DNA of 64,000 bases from Delphinus delphis (lineage: Eukaryota; Chordata; Mammalia; Artiodactyla; Delphinidae): assembly GCF_949987515.2 (NCBI RefSeq), contig NC_082693.1, positions 17,232,994 through 17,296,993 of the forward strand, in the 5' to 3' direction. The position numbers were made by a program, and so were the translations under genes. The notes under the pieces are model-generated. The model saw nothing but the letters and a program-made list of their open reading frames with translations, had not been told where the DNA came from and made no database searches. The first letter of the stretch is position 1, and each line of letters begins with the position of its first letter. Below are positions 24,601-40,000 of the stretch, piece by piece.

Positions 24601-27600
24601 ATTTCACTGCTATCCATTTAATCTCTAATATTTCCAAGAGTTCTTTTTGATATTCTTATTTCTGCTAGAATTTTTTCATAATTTCTTATTCATTTTTTAA
24701 TGGGCATTATGCCATCAATTTATTATTTTTAAATCTATCGAGCTGGTTAAACATACTTATTTTAAAGTCTTTGTCAGATTCTTATATTAGATTAAATTTA
24801 ATCTGGAATCAAGTCATGTTTCAATTGGTAGTTTATGTGCTTGTCTTTCTTACTGTTGGATTTATTCATGTATTTTAACATTTCAGTTTACAAGCTCGAG
24901 TATTTTGTTGTTGTTCTTTGTTTATTTTGGTTTTCTTTGCTGTTCTATTTCTCTGTATTTACTGCTCCAAATTTGATCATTCTCCCTTTGCTTTTACCTG
25001 TCCCCCAGGTTCTTAGGCCTTTCCTAGTTCTTTTCATAGTGATACTGGGAATAATCACAGAGGGAGTAGATCACTCGGTCTAGTTCTTGGGTGTATCTGT
25101 ATCTTATTCCGTCCTTAGAATCACAGCAATAACGTGCAAAAGGGTTTCTTTTTAAATCTCTTTTACAATGAGGTTTGCATTATTTTCCCATGGTTGCTGT
25201 TAGTTGGGTTAAAAAAAATCATGATAGGGCTTCCCTGGTGGCGCAGTGTTTGAGAGTCCACCTGCCGATGCAGGGGACACGGGTTCGTGCCCCGGTCCGG
25301 GAAGATCCCACATGCCGTGGAGCGGCTGGGCCCGTGAGCCATGGCCGCTGAGCCTGCACGTCCGGAGCCTGTGCTCCACAACGGGAGAGGCCACAACAGT
25401 GAGAGGCCCACGTACCGCAAATAAAAAAAAAAAAAAATCACGATATATCTACCAATAGATAATTTTTGCCCAATTGGATGGTTCAATCTTCTATATTCTC
25501 ACTAATTTTTCATCTGTATTTTATATTCACTTGTTGTAGAAGTGTGTTGAAATTTTCCTAATTGTAGATTTCTTCTTGTAATTTTGTGAATTTTTGTTTT
25601 ATATATTTGAGTTTATGTTGACAGATTTATATGGATTCATGATTGTTATATATTTTTGGTGAAGTGCTTTTTTTATTATTAAGTAATACCCTTCTTTAAT
25701 TCTATTAATTCTTTTCACTTTAAATTCTAATTTGTCTTACAGTCATTAATATAACCACAGAAGCTTGATTTAATATTTGTCTGGTATACATTTTCTGACC
25801 TTTATCTTCAACCTTTCTTTGCATTGTATTTTTAGGCTCTCTCTTGTAAACAACATGTAGCTGGAATTTGGAAAACTTCAATATGAAAGGCATTATCTTT
25901 TAAGAAGCGAGTTCAATTGGTTTACAATTATTGTGAAACCTGGTATATTTAGGCTTTATTTTCAATTACTTTGTGTGTTTTTATTTTCCTATGCCTTACT
26001 TCCATCAAATTTTCCTTAATCCTTTCCCCACTTTTCATTAGATGGTAATAAATGTAAGTGATCATCCTTACATTTTTGGCCAATTTTTAAGTTAATCAGT
26101 ATTTTGTTCTCAAGAATTGTAAAAGAGTCCTAGATCTTACCTGGATTTTAAGCTAACAAGTTAGCCTGCCATAGCTGCATGGAAACTGGCAGAAGGTACA
26201 AGCCTCCTTGGTCAGAGACAAAGGACTTTTTTACAGCAATCAGCACAAGCTTCATGTTCAGGTTAGTTTTCACCCCCCAAGTCCCGAAGTGGGGACACAG
26301 GAGACCCAGGTGGATGTTGTGCACACACTGCGTTCGGGTCACAGCTAAGCAATCCTGAGTTTAGGAAATCCCTACCATTTAAATGGGTTGCAAGCAAATC
26401 TGCCAACATTTGCCCCAGAGGGGGATGTTACCTTTATCATCCTGGACAGAAAACTCTGCTCCAGAGGAAAAGACCATTTTTATCTTCCAAAGTCACTTAC
26501 TGTTCAAACATCTTTGAAAAGATAGTTCAGAACAAAAGCTTCTGCTGACAAGATATGCCAAAATTCAAGGAACCCATGAAGAACTGTCTATCAACATGTA
26601 ACTCTTGTTTCTACATTGTATTAGTTTCTGATGAATTTTCTCATGAGTACACTTCATTGGTCACTCTAATTCACCTGACTGACAGAGGATGGTACCAAAT
26701 ATAATAATTTTGTCTGAAATATCATTTAATCAAAGCTACTATAAACAGGAATCAAAGCAGCAGGATGGGGCCAACCTACACTAGGGATCCTTGGCTTTCC
26801 TCAATTGTGATGCAAACCCATTGCATGCACAGTATGTATCTGTGCCCACCTCCATATTACCCCTGTGGAACTTTAGGGGAAAGGGGAACTGATGAAAACA
26901 TGAATCACATTCTGTCTGCTCTCTTCACAGTTCTTGACATATATCCTTTTACTGATCAAGAGAAGACCTTAGACTATTTTAAATAATGCTAAATCATTTT
27001 TAGAAAATGAGTTTTCTTACCGCCCCATAAGGAGAAATTAATATAAATTTAAACAAAATCCAGGTCTCCAAATGGAAAAGAATGTGAACATAAAAAGAGA
27101 AAAATGGAAGAGTTTTGTTAAAAAACAGGTTAATATTATCATATGAGGTTTGTTCAAAATCAGGTCTGTTATTAAAAAAAAAATAAAGCTTTAAGAGACA
27201 TGAAGAATATTGTGCCAGTGAAATTTAATAAGGGAGAAAAAATACCATTTTAGAGCTCAGAAGTGGATAGTGAAAGGAAGTAAGGATTTAACCTAGTAAG
27301 ATGTTGAAACGATGTAGGATTAAATGGGGATACTTGAGAGTAATATAATTTAGATAGGTAGCTTTTGTACAGCCATGACCTTCAACAATATATTGATTGC
27401 AACCAATTTAAGGAACAAGCTTTTGAAAGCCACCCATGCTTATATTTATCAAGTACTTTGAAAATACTGAGGAAATAAAATTCTAGTATATAAATAAGAA
27501 TTGGAGATACAGTACCACTATCTATTCTGGAAACAAAGGCAAAAGTAATCTAGTCCCTTGACAAAGAAAATGTTAGATATGAATGGTACCGTTTTACACA

Positions 27601-30600
27601 CTGCCTATGCTTAGAAAGCAATTTAAAAAATTATCTTTACCTGAAGTTGGTGGAATCATATATCCTACATGCCCCTGACTCACCACATTTCAAAGTACCC
27701 CAGTGTAAACATGTGGAGTCCACTAAAGCTCCAAAATATATAGGTGCGGGAATTCCAGCTACAATTAAAAGGGAGAAAGAAGAATCCATTAGCAAGGTAA
27801 GAAGATATATTTTGTTTGGAAACATTTTAACTTTATTCGTAGAACAAATAAAGTTTAACAAAATATACATCTATTGCTTTAAATTTTACTTTTAGAAACT
27901 GGAAGTTACTTTTACTGTAAAGTTTTTAGATTATAAAAAATAAGTAATCTGAAGGATAAATGCAAAATAAAAATCATCAGTAGAGAAAAACACTGAATTA
28001 ATGATTCTTTACATTTTTTTTCTGCAATGTTTTGGGCCAATCACATGCACATTATACTTTAACAAAGCATTTCCTGTTCCTTTGCTTTTCAAATTGCATT
28101 GATGAAAAGTAGAATTAAGGTCAGATAGGTCTTTTTCAAATAAAAAAGAGAAGTTCTCTATTTCTTTTTGTTCTTCATTCTCACACTAATTACAAAGTGC
28201 TGTTTACAAGCAGAAGGGATATTTGCTAGACTGTTACTCTGAGGGAGTGGTTTCATCTACTTAGTATTTAATAGTGGTCTGATGTGATGTTGGGAAAAAT
28301 AACTATTTTTACCTAATACCCTTGTGCAAAATGCATGTAATCCCACACCAAGAGACTTCTCTTCAGGCTTGATACACCTAAAAAATAAATGAATTCATAA
28401 ATTTAAAAAGTAGACATTTAAAATCTACCACAGTTTCTTAAAAGAACTCTTTGTGTGCTAGTAACACACTGAGCCTTAGAAAATTTTCCTGCCTGCTCAG
28501 GTCTTGGTTATTCAAGGCCTGATTATCCAGTTCATAACCTTCACAGGAGCCCCACCTCTGGTCCTTGGCATTTTATCCATCACTTTTTGCTCATTCATTT
28601 CTATCATAAAGTTATCAAGGAAGAAAATGTTTCATATCAGCTGATTTCTACCCCACTATCCTCTTCTTGAATAGTATTTCTTGATTCTGATGGTTAAAAC
28701 TTTAGCCTAAAACAAGAACAGTACAACCTAGGTGTATTTAAATTATTTCTATTAACAAAATACAGAAAAGCCAAGAATTTAAAAAAATAAATGTAAGGAG
28801 AAAAGAAACCCAGAATAAAAATTTTCAAAGGAAAGTGATGAAAAAAATCCAAAGCAAACATATTTTAAGTGACTTGGTATCTTTTCAAGAGTGGCATAGA
28901 TTCCTCCATTCTCTCCAGAAATTCCCTGATGTTTTCACTGTTGCCTGAAATTCCTATGAGTAGAAATGAAGACTATAATTCCCCAATGGCACTTTTTGTG
29001 CTCCACTCACTTCATCAGCAGCATGGCTACCTGCTCCAAGAATTCACTTGGAGAGTTCCTCTGTATTCCCTTCCCTTCTTTGATTAACTCAAAGCTGAGA
29101 AAATGAAAGCAGCTTTCTTCACAAAAGGACGTAGTACATTTTTAGCAAAAACATCATATTATTGGCATTTTCTTGGCATAAATATTTTACCAATTCAAAT
29201 AACTCTTCAGTGTCATAGACTGAAATACAGTTGATCTGGTCATTATCTATCTAACAAGTAGGTTATTTAGACAGCATCAAGGATTTTACTGAGAAGGAAG
29301 TAAGAAAAGCCAGGAGACCTAGCATGACCCTCTTGCTCCCATAGTTACCATTTAATACAGAAAATAGGGCCTTTAAATTTCACTGAAGAATTTTTCTTTC
29401 TCCTCTATTTCTAATATACCACCTTATAATCTCACAAAAGTATGAAATCCTTATAGCTAAGAAATTGTAAACAGTTTAAACTGTTCTCCAAATGCTGTCA
29501 CTATTTGACATTGATAACAACATTAATTCTAGAATCCAGAAATAAGAAAGAAAAATTAAAATTCAAATTATGGGAAAATGCTGAGAGAAATTAAAATAGT
29601 TCTTAAAAACTGGCAGAGTAGCATAGATGTTGCATCCCTATACCATCATGGTAGGAGATCCAGGAAGATTCCACAAAAATAGAGAAAAGCATAAGTATAT
29701 CCATAAAAATTCAGGTGTTAAATCCAACAATGTGATCTTGGCAAGAGCTGGAGGAAGAGAGTAAAGATATGAAGAGATATGAGAGCATGATTAAGTATTC
29801 ATCTTAATAGAAAGTAGATATTATTACTGAAAAGTTTTGAAATTGATAAGTAAAACAGAAATGTAGCTAAGAATTTCAATAATCAGGCTAGCCATTGGAA
29901 AGATTTGACTTTTAAAGCAGCAGAAGAAAATCCAATAAATACAATGGAAAGCAAAAACAGAAGCAAAAAGTCAAATAAATAGAATATATGAAATAAAGTG
30001 GCAAAAGAGCCCTATCACATTAATTACAATAAATATAAGTGGGTTAAACTCACCAATCTGAAATTACAAAATCAGATCTAGCATATTGTCTATAAAGTGA
30101 AATAGAAGATTGAAGATTGAAAAGAAAGGGAAGGAAAAAGGTGTAACAGGAAGCAGTGAACCAAAAGAAAGCCAGTACTGCAATTTTAATAAGAGACAAA
30201 ATAGAATTGCCTGAAAGAAATGACTAAAAGATAAAGAAGAAAATTAAGTGCTGCTAATAATAGAAGTATAATGATAAAGACACATTTACATCCTACAATA
30301 TAGCCTCCAAATATATAAATTAAAAAACTGACAGAATTATAGGAAGAAATACATCAGCAATTTTAAAAGATTTTAACATCCATCTTCAAAAAACTGTTGA
30401 ATTAAGCAGACCAAAAACAAGCATAGATCTACAAAATTTAGATAACACAGTGATTAACTTCAATCCAAGAAATATGGAAATTGTATATCCAAAATGCAGA
30501 AGTTACACTTTCTTTTCAGAAACACATGAAACACTCAAAAATTGAACATGCATTATGCCCCAAAGAAAGCCTCAATATTTCCCCCCAAGCCCCACATCTG

Positions 30601-30983
30601 TCAGATTATATTCTCTGAACATGAAAATGAAATAACAATAATAAAGGATACCTACAGAAATTTCTCATAGATATGGAAATTATATAACACATAAATAAAT
30701 TTTTGTGTGGTGGAGCAAACATAAAAGATATTACAAAAGAGTTAGAAGTAAGCTTCATGGAAAATACTAGTTCAGATATAACTAAAGCAATACTTGCAAG
30801 GAAATGTATGATTTTATTTACATTAATCAAAATGAGCAAATTATCTAAGTGTTAAACTCAAATAGTTGAATAAAGAAAAATAAAGCAAGCCCAAAAGGAA
30901 AAAAATTTTTAAATAAATAAAATAAAGAGCAGAAATAGATGAAATAAAGATTATCAAAGCCAAAAACTGGTTCTTTAAAAAAG

Positions 30984-31022
<39 letters not shown>

Positions 31023-34000
31023 TTCTCTGATATATATATCAGAGAATATCAGAATGATAAAAGAATATTATAAACACCATACACTAACAAGTATACAACT
31101 GGTGTAAGCAGATATGGAAAATGTGAATAGACACTAACATTAAATAAATGAAAATAATAACCAAGTATCACTGACCAAATAAGCCCAAAGTACAAATAGT
31201 TTTACAGGTGAATTCATAAAACTTTCAACAAACAGATATTTAATGCAAGTTGTTCCAGAAGTTTAAAAATAGAAAATTTATTAATTTATTTTGTGGGCCT
31301 AGAAAGATTCCAAAAAAAACAAACAAAAAAGAATAGAAAATAAAAGGTACGTTTTACTTATCAACATAGATATAATAATTTTAAATAAATTATTATCTAA
31401 ATCAAATCATATATAAAAAAATATTGTGATTAAGTATGGTTTTTCTTAGATATGCAAGCAGTTCAATGTAGAAAAAACCTATCACTTTTTTCCACTACAC
31501 TAAAAGTACTGAGTTGGAAGATTATATGTAAATTTTTTCCTAGATGAAGAAAAATATATTGATAGTTGAATACTGATTCTATTATTAAAAACTCAGAAAC
31601 TAGATGAAAACTCATACTAAAAATCTATAGCAAGCATCATATTTAATGGAAAAATTTTACACGGTTTCCATTAAAATTAGAAAAGAACAAGAATACTCAC
31701 TATCACCAAATAGTTTAACACAGTTTTGGAGGTCCAAGCTGATGCTGTAAGAAAAGTTTTAAAACCTAAGATGTGTAAGGTTTGGAAGTGAAGAGATAAA
31801 ACTCTCCATATGTGCACATATGGTTTTGTTGATATGTAACAAAATCAACAAGTTATTAGAAAAATAAGAAAAGTTGCTGGATAAAAAGTAAACTTTAAAA
31901 AATCAACAGCATTCCTCTAAACCAACAATAACCAACTAGAAAATATAAAAGAAAATAACACCATGTTAAATTACAAATAAGTACATGTCCATATATGTAT
32001 GTTTGGATATATATGGGTACATATATATTTGCAATTGTACATGGTGACATTTTGTGTGTGTATATACATATTATATGTGTGTGTGTGTAGTATCTATAAA
32101 GGAAATTTTAAATAAATGGAAAAATATTCCATGTTCACAAATATTTGATGTCAGAGTTTCTCCAATTAATATATAGAATCCATACAATCAAATTCATATG
32201 TGAGTATAAAGATCCATGCATTGATAGCTAAATCAATTTAGGAAGAAAAGAATAAAGGAAGAGTGAAGGTGAAAGTGTTGGGTGGGTGAGGAAGAGCTAG
32301 TGTATGAGACATTAACATATGCAATGTCACTGGTATGAGAACAAATAAACTGTGGAACAGAATAAGAATGAAAATGGCCCATGTTATATAAAAACTTTAA
32401 ATACGATAAAGATGACACCACAAATCAATGGAATAAAGACCTCTCATTTGTGCTATGATGCTGGGAAAGCTACTTAATTTTTTGGAGAAAAATAACACTG
32501 AATATCTCTCTCTCTTGAGCCACACATAAAGATAGACTTGTGATGACTTAAAGAACTAGGTAAAGCTGTATAGCTGGTAGGATAAAATTTAGGGGAATAC
32601 TTTTATAAATTAGGAATATGGGAACCCTTTTGAAATGTGACTCCCCAATACACAAACCCTAAGGCAAGAAAATTGTTAGATTTCACTACAACAAAATTTA
32701 GGATTTAATTTCATAAAAAATACTATGAAAAAATTCAAAGGAAAGATGAGAGACCAGGAAAAGATAATTGTAGCAAGTAAACAATATTTCATTAATGTCT
32801 ATAATTCACCAAGAAAAGTATAGGAATTATAATGAAAATGGGCAAAAATAATGAATAAGCATCTTGAAGCAGAAGCATTAATAGCTAGAAAAAAGTTTGA
32901 AGAAATTCTTAAACTCATTGAATTAGGAAATCACATATTAAAACATCAGTGAGCTACCATTTTACACCCATTGGAAGAGTCAAAGTCAGAAAGTTTAATA
33001 ATTCTAAGTGTTGGTGAGGCTATAAGGAAGTAGAAATTCCCATGCATTTATGGTACGAGAATAACTCATAAGTACTAGCAGTACTTGGTGAATTTATGTA
33101 TTCATGTGCCTTTTGAACCAAAACAAATTTATGGCACAACACTATTTGTGTGAATATAAAACACAATACACAAAAAACTTAATATTTTACAAAGGAAAAT
33201 ACGTATTTAAGAACATATGTCTATCATATTAATATAGATGTTGGTGGTAACAGGAAGTGGGGAATGGAATGAAAAAAATTAAAATAAAGTGAAATAAAAC
33301 AAGAGGGAAACCTTACCTCACCTAGGATAAACTATGAACTGAGAATTATGATCAACTTCACTCTGCTTCAAGATGAAGAAAAGAGAAAACAATGCACTTT
33401 GCTTACTAGGCATGTTTAGAATTGTTTACAAGGCATGAAGCTGCTGTAATTGGAAAAATACATGTAATAAACCTAAGTCTGAATCCTAGCTCTGCTATTT
33501 CCTATTTTCAGTAAGCCCTTCAATGTTTGTGTCTCACAGTAGCCTTATAAGACAGTTGAGCATTCATTATATATCCATTTTTTAATTAAAGATAAAAGGA
33601 GCTCAGAAAGATCAATTGACCTGCCTTTTGCCCTGTGGGTAGTAATTGGTGAACCTGAGACTTCCGACAGCTTTAAACTCTGCTGTCCTATAGGTTGAAC
33701 TATAAGAAATGACAGCTAGGCAACCACTCTGTACTAGGAAAATGATCATTTCATATGGTTTACCCTAAAATATAAATGTGTCTCTTCTTGTGTTAAACAA
33801 TGAGAGGTTCACTAATTTAACTCTAAGAAATAAGGTAGGAAAGATAGGGAGGGAAATACCAACAGATAAACATTTTTATTGCTAACTTTAAAATCTGGTA
33901 AAATTCAACAATGCTTAATGGGAAAATCTTAATAACTGGTATATATAGAGCACCAGGTTCTTAGATACTGTGGACTTAAGTGGCTTTCTTAGAAAAAGCT

Positions 34001-37000
34001 CCCTTACTAAATAACCAAAAATAAATCTAAATAAAGAAAATAATTCTTGTACCTCAGGAGAACCATATATCCAGGGATGGCAGATAAAGAATAGATGAAA
34101 CTGCTGACCACCGACAAGATTAAAAAGTACTGGAGCATCATGGAACAGTCCTGTCCCTTGTCACATAGCCCAAGAACTGCAGATGAATTTCCTGGTGTTT
34201 GAATGCAGCTACAATTTTGGAACACCTGTCAAAAATAATATATTATCCTATTTAAGGAAGGAAAGTTTTGAATACAAATCTCAAATATTTTCTGCATGCC
34301 CAATTAGGTCAAGATAGACAGTTTATTCCCTTTGTTCTCATATCCTTTATTGTGTCTCAGGATTATCTCGTGAAACAAAACATAGAAGGTGGTTTCCGAA
34401 AAAGGGTATTTCTTTCTAAATTTGAGTACATTTGCAATAGCTCTGTTGCCTAAAAGTCATGCTTTTTAGAAACACATGCTGTTTTGCCACATGCTAAATA
34501 TGACAAATAAAATTTGTTTCAGAATGCTCAGTTGAAATGTTTACTTACCAATAAACAAAGTTTTATTTCAAAAAATATAGTTTATTTCACAAACAGAACA
34601 AAGTCAACCCTTTTTGAATTCTTATGTTCCCAGGTTTCAATAAGAATCAAAATTTGGAAGGTGGAACTTCAAGATGGCAGAAGAGTAAGAAGTGGAGATC
34701 ACCTTCCTCCTCATAAATACATCAGAAATATATCTACATGTGGAACAGCTCCTACAGAACGCCTACCGAACGCTGGCAGAAGACCTCAGACCTCCCAAAG
34801 GCAAGTAACTCCCCCACGTAGCTGGGTAGGGCAAAAGAAAAAACAGAGACAAAAGAATAGGGACGGGACCTGCACCAGTGGGAGAGAGCTGTGAAGGAGG
34901 AAAGGTTTCCACACACTAGAAGCCCCTTCGCGGGCGGAGACTGCCGGTGGCAGAGGGGGAAAGCTTCGGGGCCGCGGAGGAGAGCACAGCGAGAGGGGTG
35001 CAGAGGACAAAGCAGAGAGGTTCCGGCATAGAGGATCGGTGCCGACCCGCACTCACCAGCCGGAGAGGCTTGTCTGCTCACCGCTGGGGTGGGCGGGGCT
35101 GGGAGCTGAGGCTCGGGCTGCGGAGGTCGGATCCCAGGGAGAGGACTGGGGTTGGCCGTGTGAACACAGCCTGAAGGGGTTTAGTGCAACACGGCTAGCA
35201 GGGAGGGAGTCCGGGAAAAGTCTGGAGCTTCCGAAGAGACAAGAGACTTTTTCTTCGCTCTTTGTTTCCTGGTGCGCAAGGAGAGGGGATTAAGAGCGCT
35301 GCTTAAAGGAGCTCCAGAGACGGGCGCAAGCCGCAGCTAAAAGTGCGGACCCCAGAGACGGGCATGAGACACTAAGGCTGCTGCTGCCGCCAGCAAGAAA
35401 CCTGTGTGCAAGCACAGGTCACTATCCACACCCCCCTTCCGGGGAGCCTGTGCAGCCCGCCACTGCCCGGGTCCCGGGATCCAGGGACAACTCCCCCGGG
35501 AGAATGCACGGAGCGCCTCAGGCTGGTACAACGGCACGCTGGCCTCTGCCGCCGCAGGCTCAACCCACACTCCGTACCCCTCCCTCCCCCGGCCTGAGTG
35601 AGCCAGAGCCCCCGAAGCAGCTGCTCCTTTAACCCCATCCTGTCTGAGCGAAGAACAGACGCCCTCAGGCGACCTACACGCAAAGGCGGGGCCAAATCCA
35701 AAGCTGAGCCCCGGAGCTGTGCGAACAAAGAAGAGAAAGGGAAATCTCTCCCAGCAGCTATCAGGAGCAGCGGATTAAAGCTCCACAATCAACTTGATGT
35801 ACCTGCATCTGTGGAATACATGAATAGACAACGAATCATCCCAAAATTGAGGAGGTGGACCTTGGGAGCAACGATATATATATATATATATTTAACTCTT
35901 TTTCTATTTTGTTGAGTGTGTATGTGTATGCTTCTGTGTGTGATTTTGTCTCTATAGCTTTGATTTTACCATTTGTCCTATGGTTCTGTCTGTCCAGTTT
36001 TTTTTTTTTTTTTTTTTTTTAAGTATGGTTTTTAGCACTTGTTATCATTGGTGTATTTGGTTTTTGGTTTGGTTGCTCTCTTCTTTCTTTCTTTTTTTTT
36101 TTTTTTACTTTTTATGACTTAAAAACTTTTTAATAAGTATTTTTTATTTAAATAACTTTATTTTATGTTACTTTATTTTATTTTATCTTCTACTTTCTTT
36201 CTATTTTTTTCTCCCATTTATTCTGAGCTGTGTGGATGACAGGATCCTGGTGCTCCAGCCAGGTGTCAGGGCTGTGCCTCTGAGGTAGGAGTGCCAAGTT
36301 CAGGACACTGGTCCACAAGAGACCTCCCAGCTCTAAGAAATATCAAACGGTGAAAATCTCCAGGAGATCTCCATGTCAACGCCAAGACCCAGCTTCACTG
36401 AACGACCAGCAAGCTACAGTGCTGTACACCCTATGCCAAACAACTAGCAGGACAGGAACACAACCCCATCCATTAGCAGAGAGGCTGCCTAAAATCATAA
36501 TAAGGCCACAGACACCCCAAAACACACACCAGACGTGGACCTGCCCATCAGAAAGACAAGATCCAGCCTCATCCACCAGAACACAGGCACTATTCCCCTC
36601 CACCAGGAACCCTACACAACCCACTGAACAAACCTTAGCCGCTGGGGACAGACACAAAAAACCTACAATAACAAACCGAAAACAATTAAGAAAATGGGAA
36701 TAGGAACATACATATCGATAATTAACTTAAATGTAAATGGACTAAATGCTCAAACCAAAAGACACAGACTGGCTGAATGGATACAAAAACAAGACCTGTA
36801 TATATGCTGTCTACAAGAGACCCACTTCAGACCTAGGGACACATACAGACTGAAAGTAAGGGGATGGAAAAAGATATTCCATACAAATGGAAATCAAAAG
36901 AAAGCTGGAGTAGCAATTCTCATATCAGACAAAATAGACATTAAAATAAACACTATTACAAGAGACAAAGAAGGACACTACATAATGATCAAGGGATCAA

Positions 37001-40000
37001 TCCAAGAAGAAGATATAACAATTGTAAATATTTATGCACCCAAAATAGGAGCACTTCAATACATAAGGCAAATGCTAACAGCCATAAAAGGGGAAATTGA
37101 CAGTAACACAATCATAGTAGGGGACTTTAACACCCTACTTGCACCAATGGACAGATCATACAAAATGAAAATGAATAAGGAAACACAAGGTTTAAATGAT
37201 ACATTAAACAAGATGGAGATAATTGATATTTATAGGACAGTCCATCCAAAAACAACAAAATACACATTCTTCTCAAGTGCTCATGGAACATTCTGCAGGA
37301 TAGATCATATCTTGGGTCACAAATCAAGCCTTGGTAAATTTAAGACAACTGAAATCGTATCAAGTATCTTTTCTGACCACAACGCTATGAGACTAGATAT
37401 CAATTACAGGAAAAAATCTGTAAAAATTACAAACACATGGAGGCTAAACAATACACTACTTAATAACCAAGAGATCACTGAAGAAATCAACAAGGAAATC
37501 AAAAAATACCTAGAAACAAATGAAAATGAAAATACAATGACCCAAAACCTATGGGATGCAGCAAAAGCAGTTCTAAGAGGGAAGTTTATAGCAATACAAT
37601 CCTACCTTAAGAAACAAGAAACGTCTCAAATAAACAACCTAACCTTACACCTAAGGCAATTAGAGAAAGAAGAACAAAAAATACCCAGAGGTAGCAAAAG
37701 GAAAGAAATCATAAAGATCAGATCAGAAATAAATGAAAAAGAAATGAAGGAAATGATAGCAAAGATCAATAAAACTAAAAGCTGGTTCTTTGAGAAGATA
37801 AACAAAATTGATAAACCTTTAGCGAGACTCATCATGAAAAAAAAGGAGAAGACTCAATAGAATTATAAATGAAAGAGGAGAAGTAACAACTGACACTGCA
37901 GAAATGCAAAGGATCATGAGAGATTACTACAAGCAACTATATGCCAATAAAATGGATAACTTGGAAGAAACGGACAAATTCTTAGAAATGCACAACCTTC
38001 CAAGACTGAACCAGGAAGAAATAGAAAATATGAACAGACCAATCACAAGCACTGAAATTGAAACTGTGATTAAAATTCTTCCAACAAACAAAAGCCCAGG
38101 ACCAGATGGCTTCACAGATGAATTCTATCAAACATTTACAGAAGAGCTAACACCTATCCTTCTCAAATTCTTACAAAATATAGCAGAGGGAGGAACAATC
38201 CCAAACTCATTCTATGAGGCCACCATCACCCTGATACCAAAACCAGACAAAGATGTCCCAAAGAAAGAAAACTACAGACCAATATCACCGGTGAACATAG
38301 ATGCAAAAATCCTCAACAAAATACTAGCAAACAGAATCCAGCAGCACATTAAAAGGATCACATACCATGATCAAGTGGGATTTATCCCAGGAATGCAAGG
38401 ATTCTTCAATATATGCAAATCAATCAATGTGATACACCATATTAACAAACTGAAGACGAAAAACCATATGATCATCTCAATCGATACAGAGAAAGCTTTC
38501 AACAAAAGTCAACACCAATTTATGATAAAAACCCTCCAGAAAGTAGGCACAGAGGGAACTTTCCTCAACATAATAAAGGCCATATGACAAACCCACAGCC
38601 AACATCGTCCTCAATGGTGAAAAACTGAAAGCATTTCCACTAAGATCAGGAACAAGACAAGGTTGCCACTCTCACCACTATTATTCAACATAGTTTTGGA
38701 AGTTTTAGCCACAGCAATCAGAGAAGAGAAAGAAAAGGAATCCAAATCGGAAAAGAAGAAGTAAAACTGTCACTGTTTGCAGATGACATGATACTATACA
38801 TAGAGATTCCTAAAGATGCTACCAGCATCTTTGGTAAAGTAGCAGGATACAAAATTAATGCACAGAAATCTCTTGCATTCCTATACACTAATGATGAAAA
38901 ATCTGAAAGTGAAATTAAGAAAACACTCCCATTTACCATTGCAATGAAAAGAATAAAATATCTAGGAATAAACCTACCTAAGGAGACAAGAGACCTGTAT
39001 GCAGAAAATTATAAGACACTGGGGAAAGAAATTAAAGATGATACAAATAGATGGAGCGATATACCATGTTCTTGGATTGGAAGAATCAACATTGTGAAAA
39101 TGACTATACTACCCAAAGCAATCTACAGATTCAATGCAATCCCTTTGAAACTACCACTGGCATTTTTCACAGAACAAAACATTTCACAATTTGTTTGGAA
39201 ACACAAAAATCTCCGAATAAACAAAGCAATCTTGAGAAAGAAAAAAGGAGCTGGAGGAATCAGGCTCCCTGACTTCAGACTATACTACAAAGCTACAGTA
39301 TTGTAGACAATATTGTCGTGGCACAAAAACAGAAATATAGATCAGTGGAACAGGATAGAAAGCCCAAAGATAAACCCACGCACATATGGTCACCTTATCT
39401 TTGATAAAGGAGGCAAGAATATACAGTGGAGAAAAGACAGCCTCTTCAATAAGTGGTGCTGGGATAACTGGACAGCTACATGTAAAAGAATGAAATTAGA
39501 ACACTCCCTAACACCATACACAATAATAAACTCAAAATGGATTAAAGACCTAAATATAAGGCCAGACATTATCAAATCTTAGAGGAAAGCATAGGCAGAA
39601 CACTCTATGACATAAATCACAGCAAGATCCTTTTTGACCCGCCTCCTAGAGAAATGGAAATAAAAGCAAAAATAAGCAAATGGGACCTAATGAAACTTAA
39701 AAGCTTCTGCACAGCAAAGGAAACCATAAACAAGATGAAAAGACAACCCTCAGAATGGGAGAAAATATTTGCAAATGAAGCAACTGACAAAGGATTAATC
39801 TCCAAAATTTACAAGCAGCTCATGCAGCTCAATATCAAAGAAACAAACAACCCAAATCAGAAATCGGCAGAAGACCTAAATAGACATTTCTCCAAAGGAG
39901 ATATACAGATTGCCAGAAAGACATGAAAGAATGCTCAACATCATTAATCATTAGAGAAATGCAAATCAAAACTACAATGAGATATAATCTCACATCGGTC

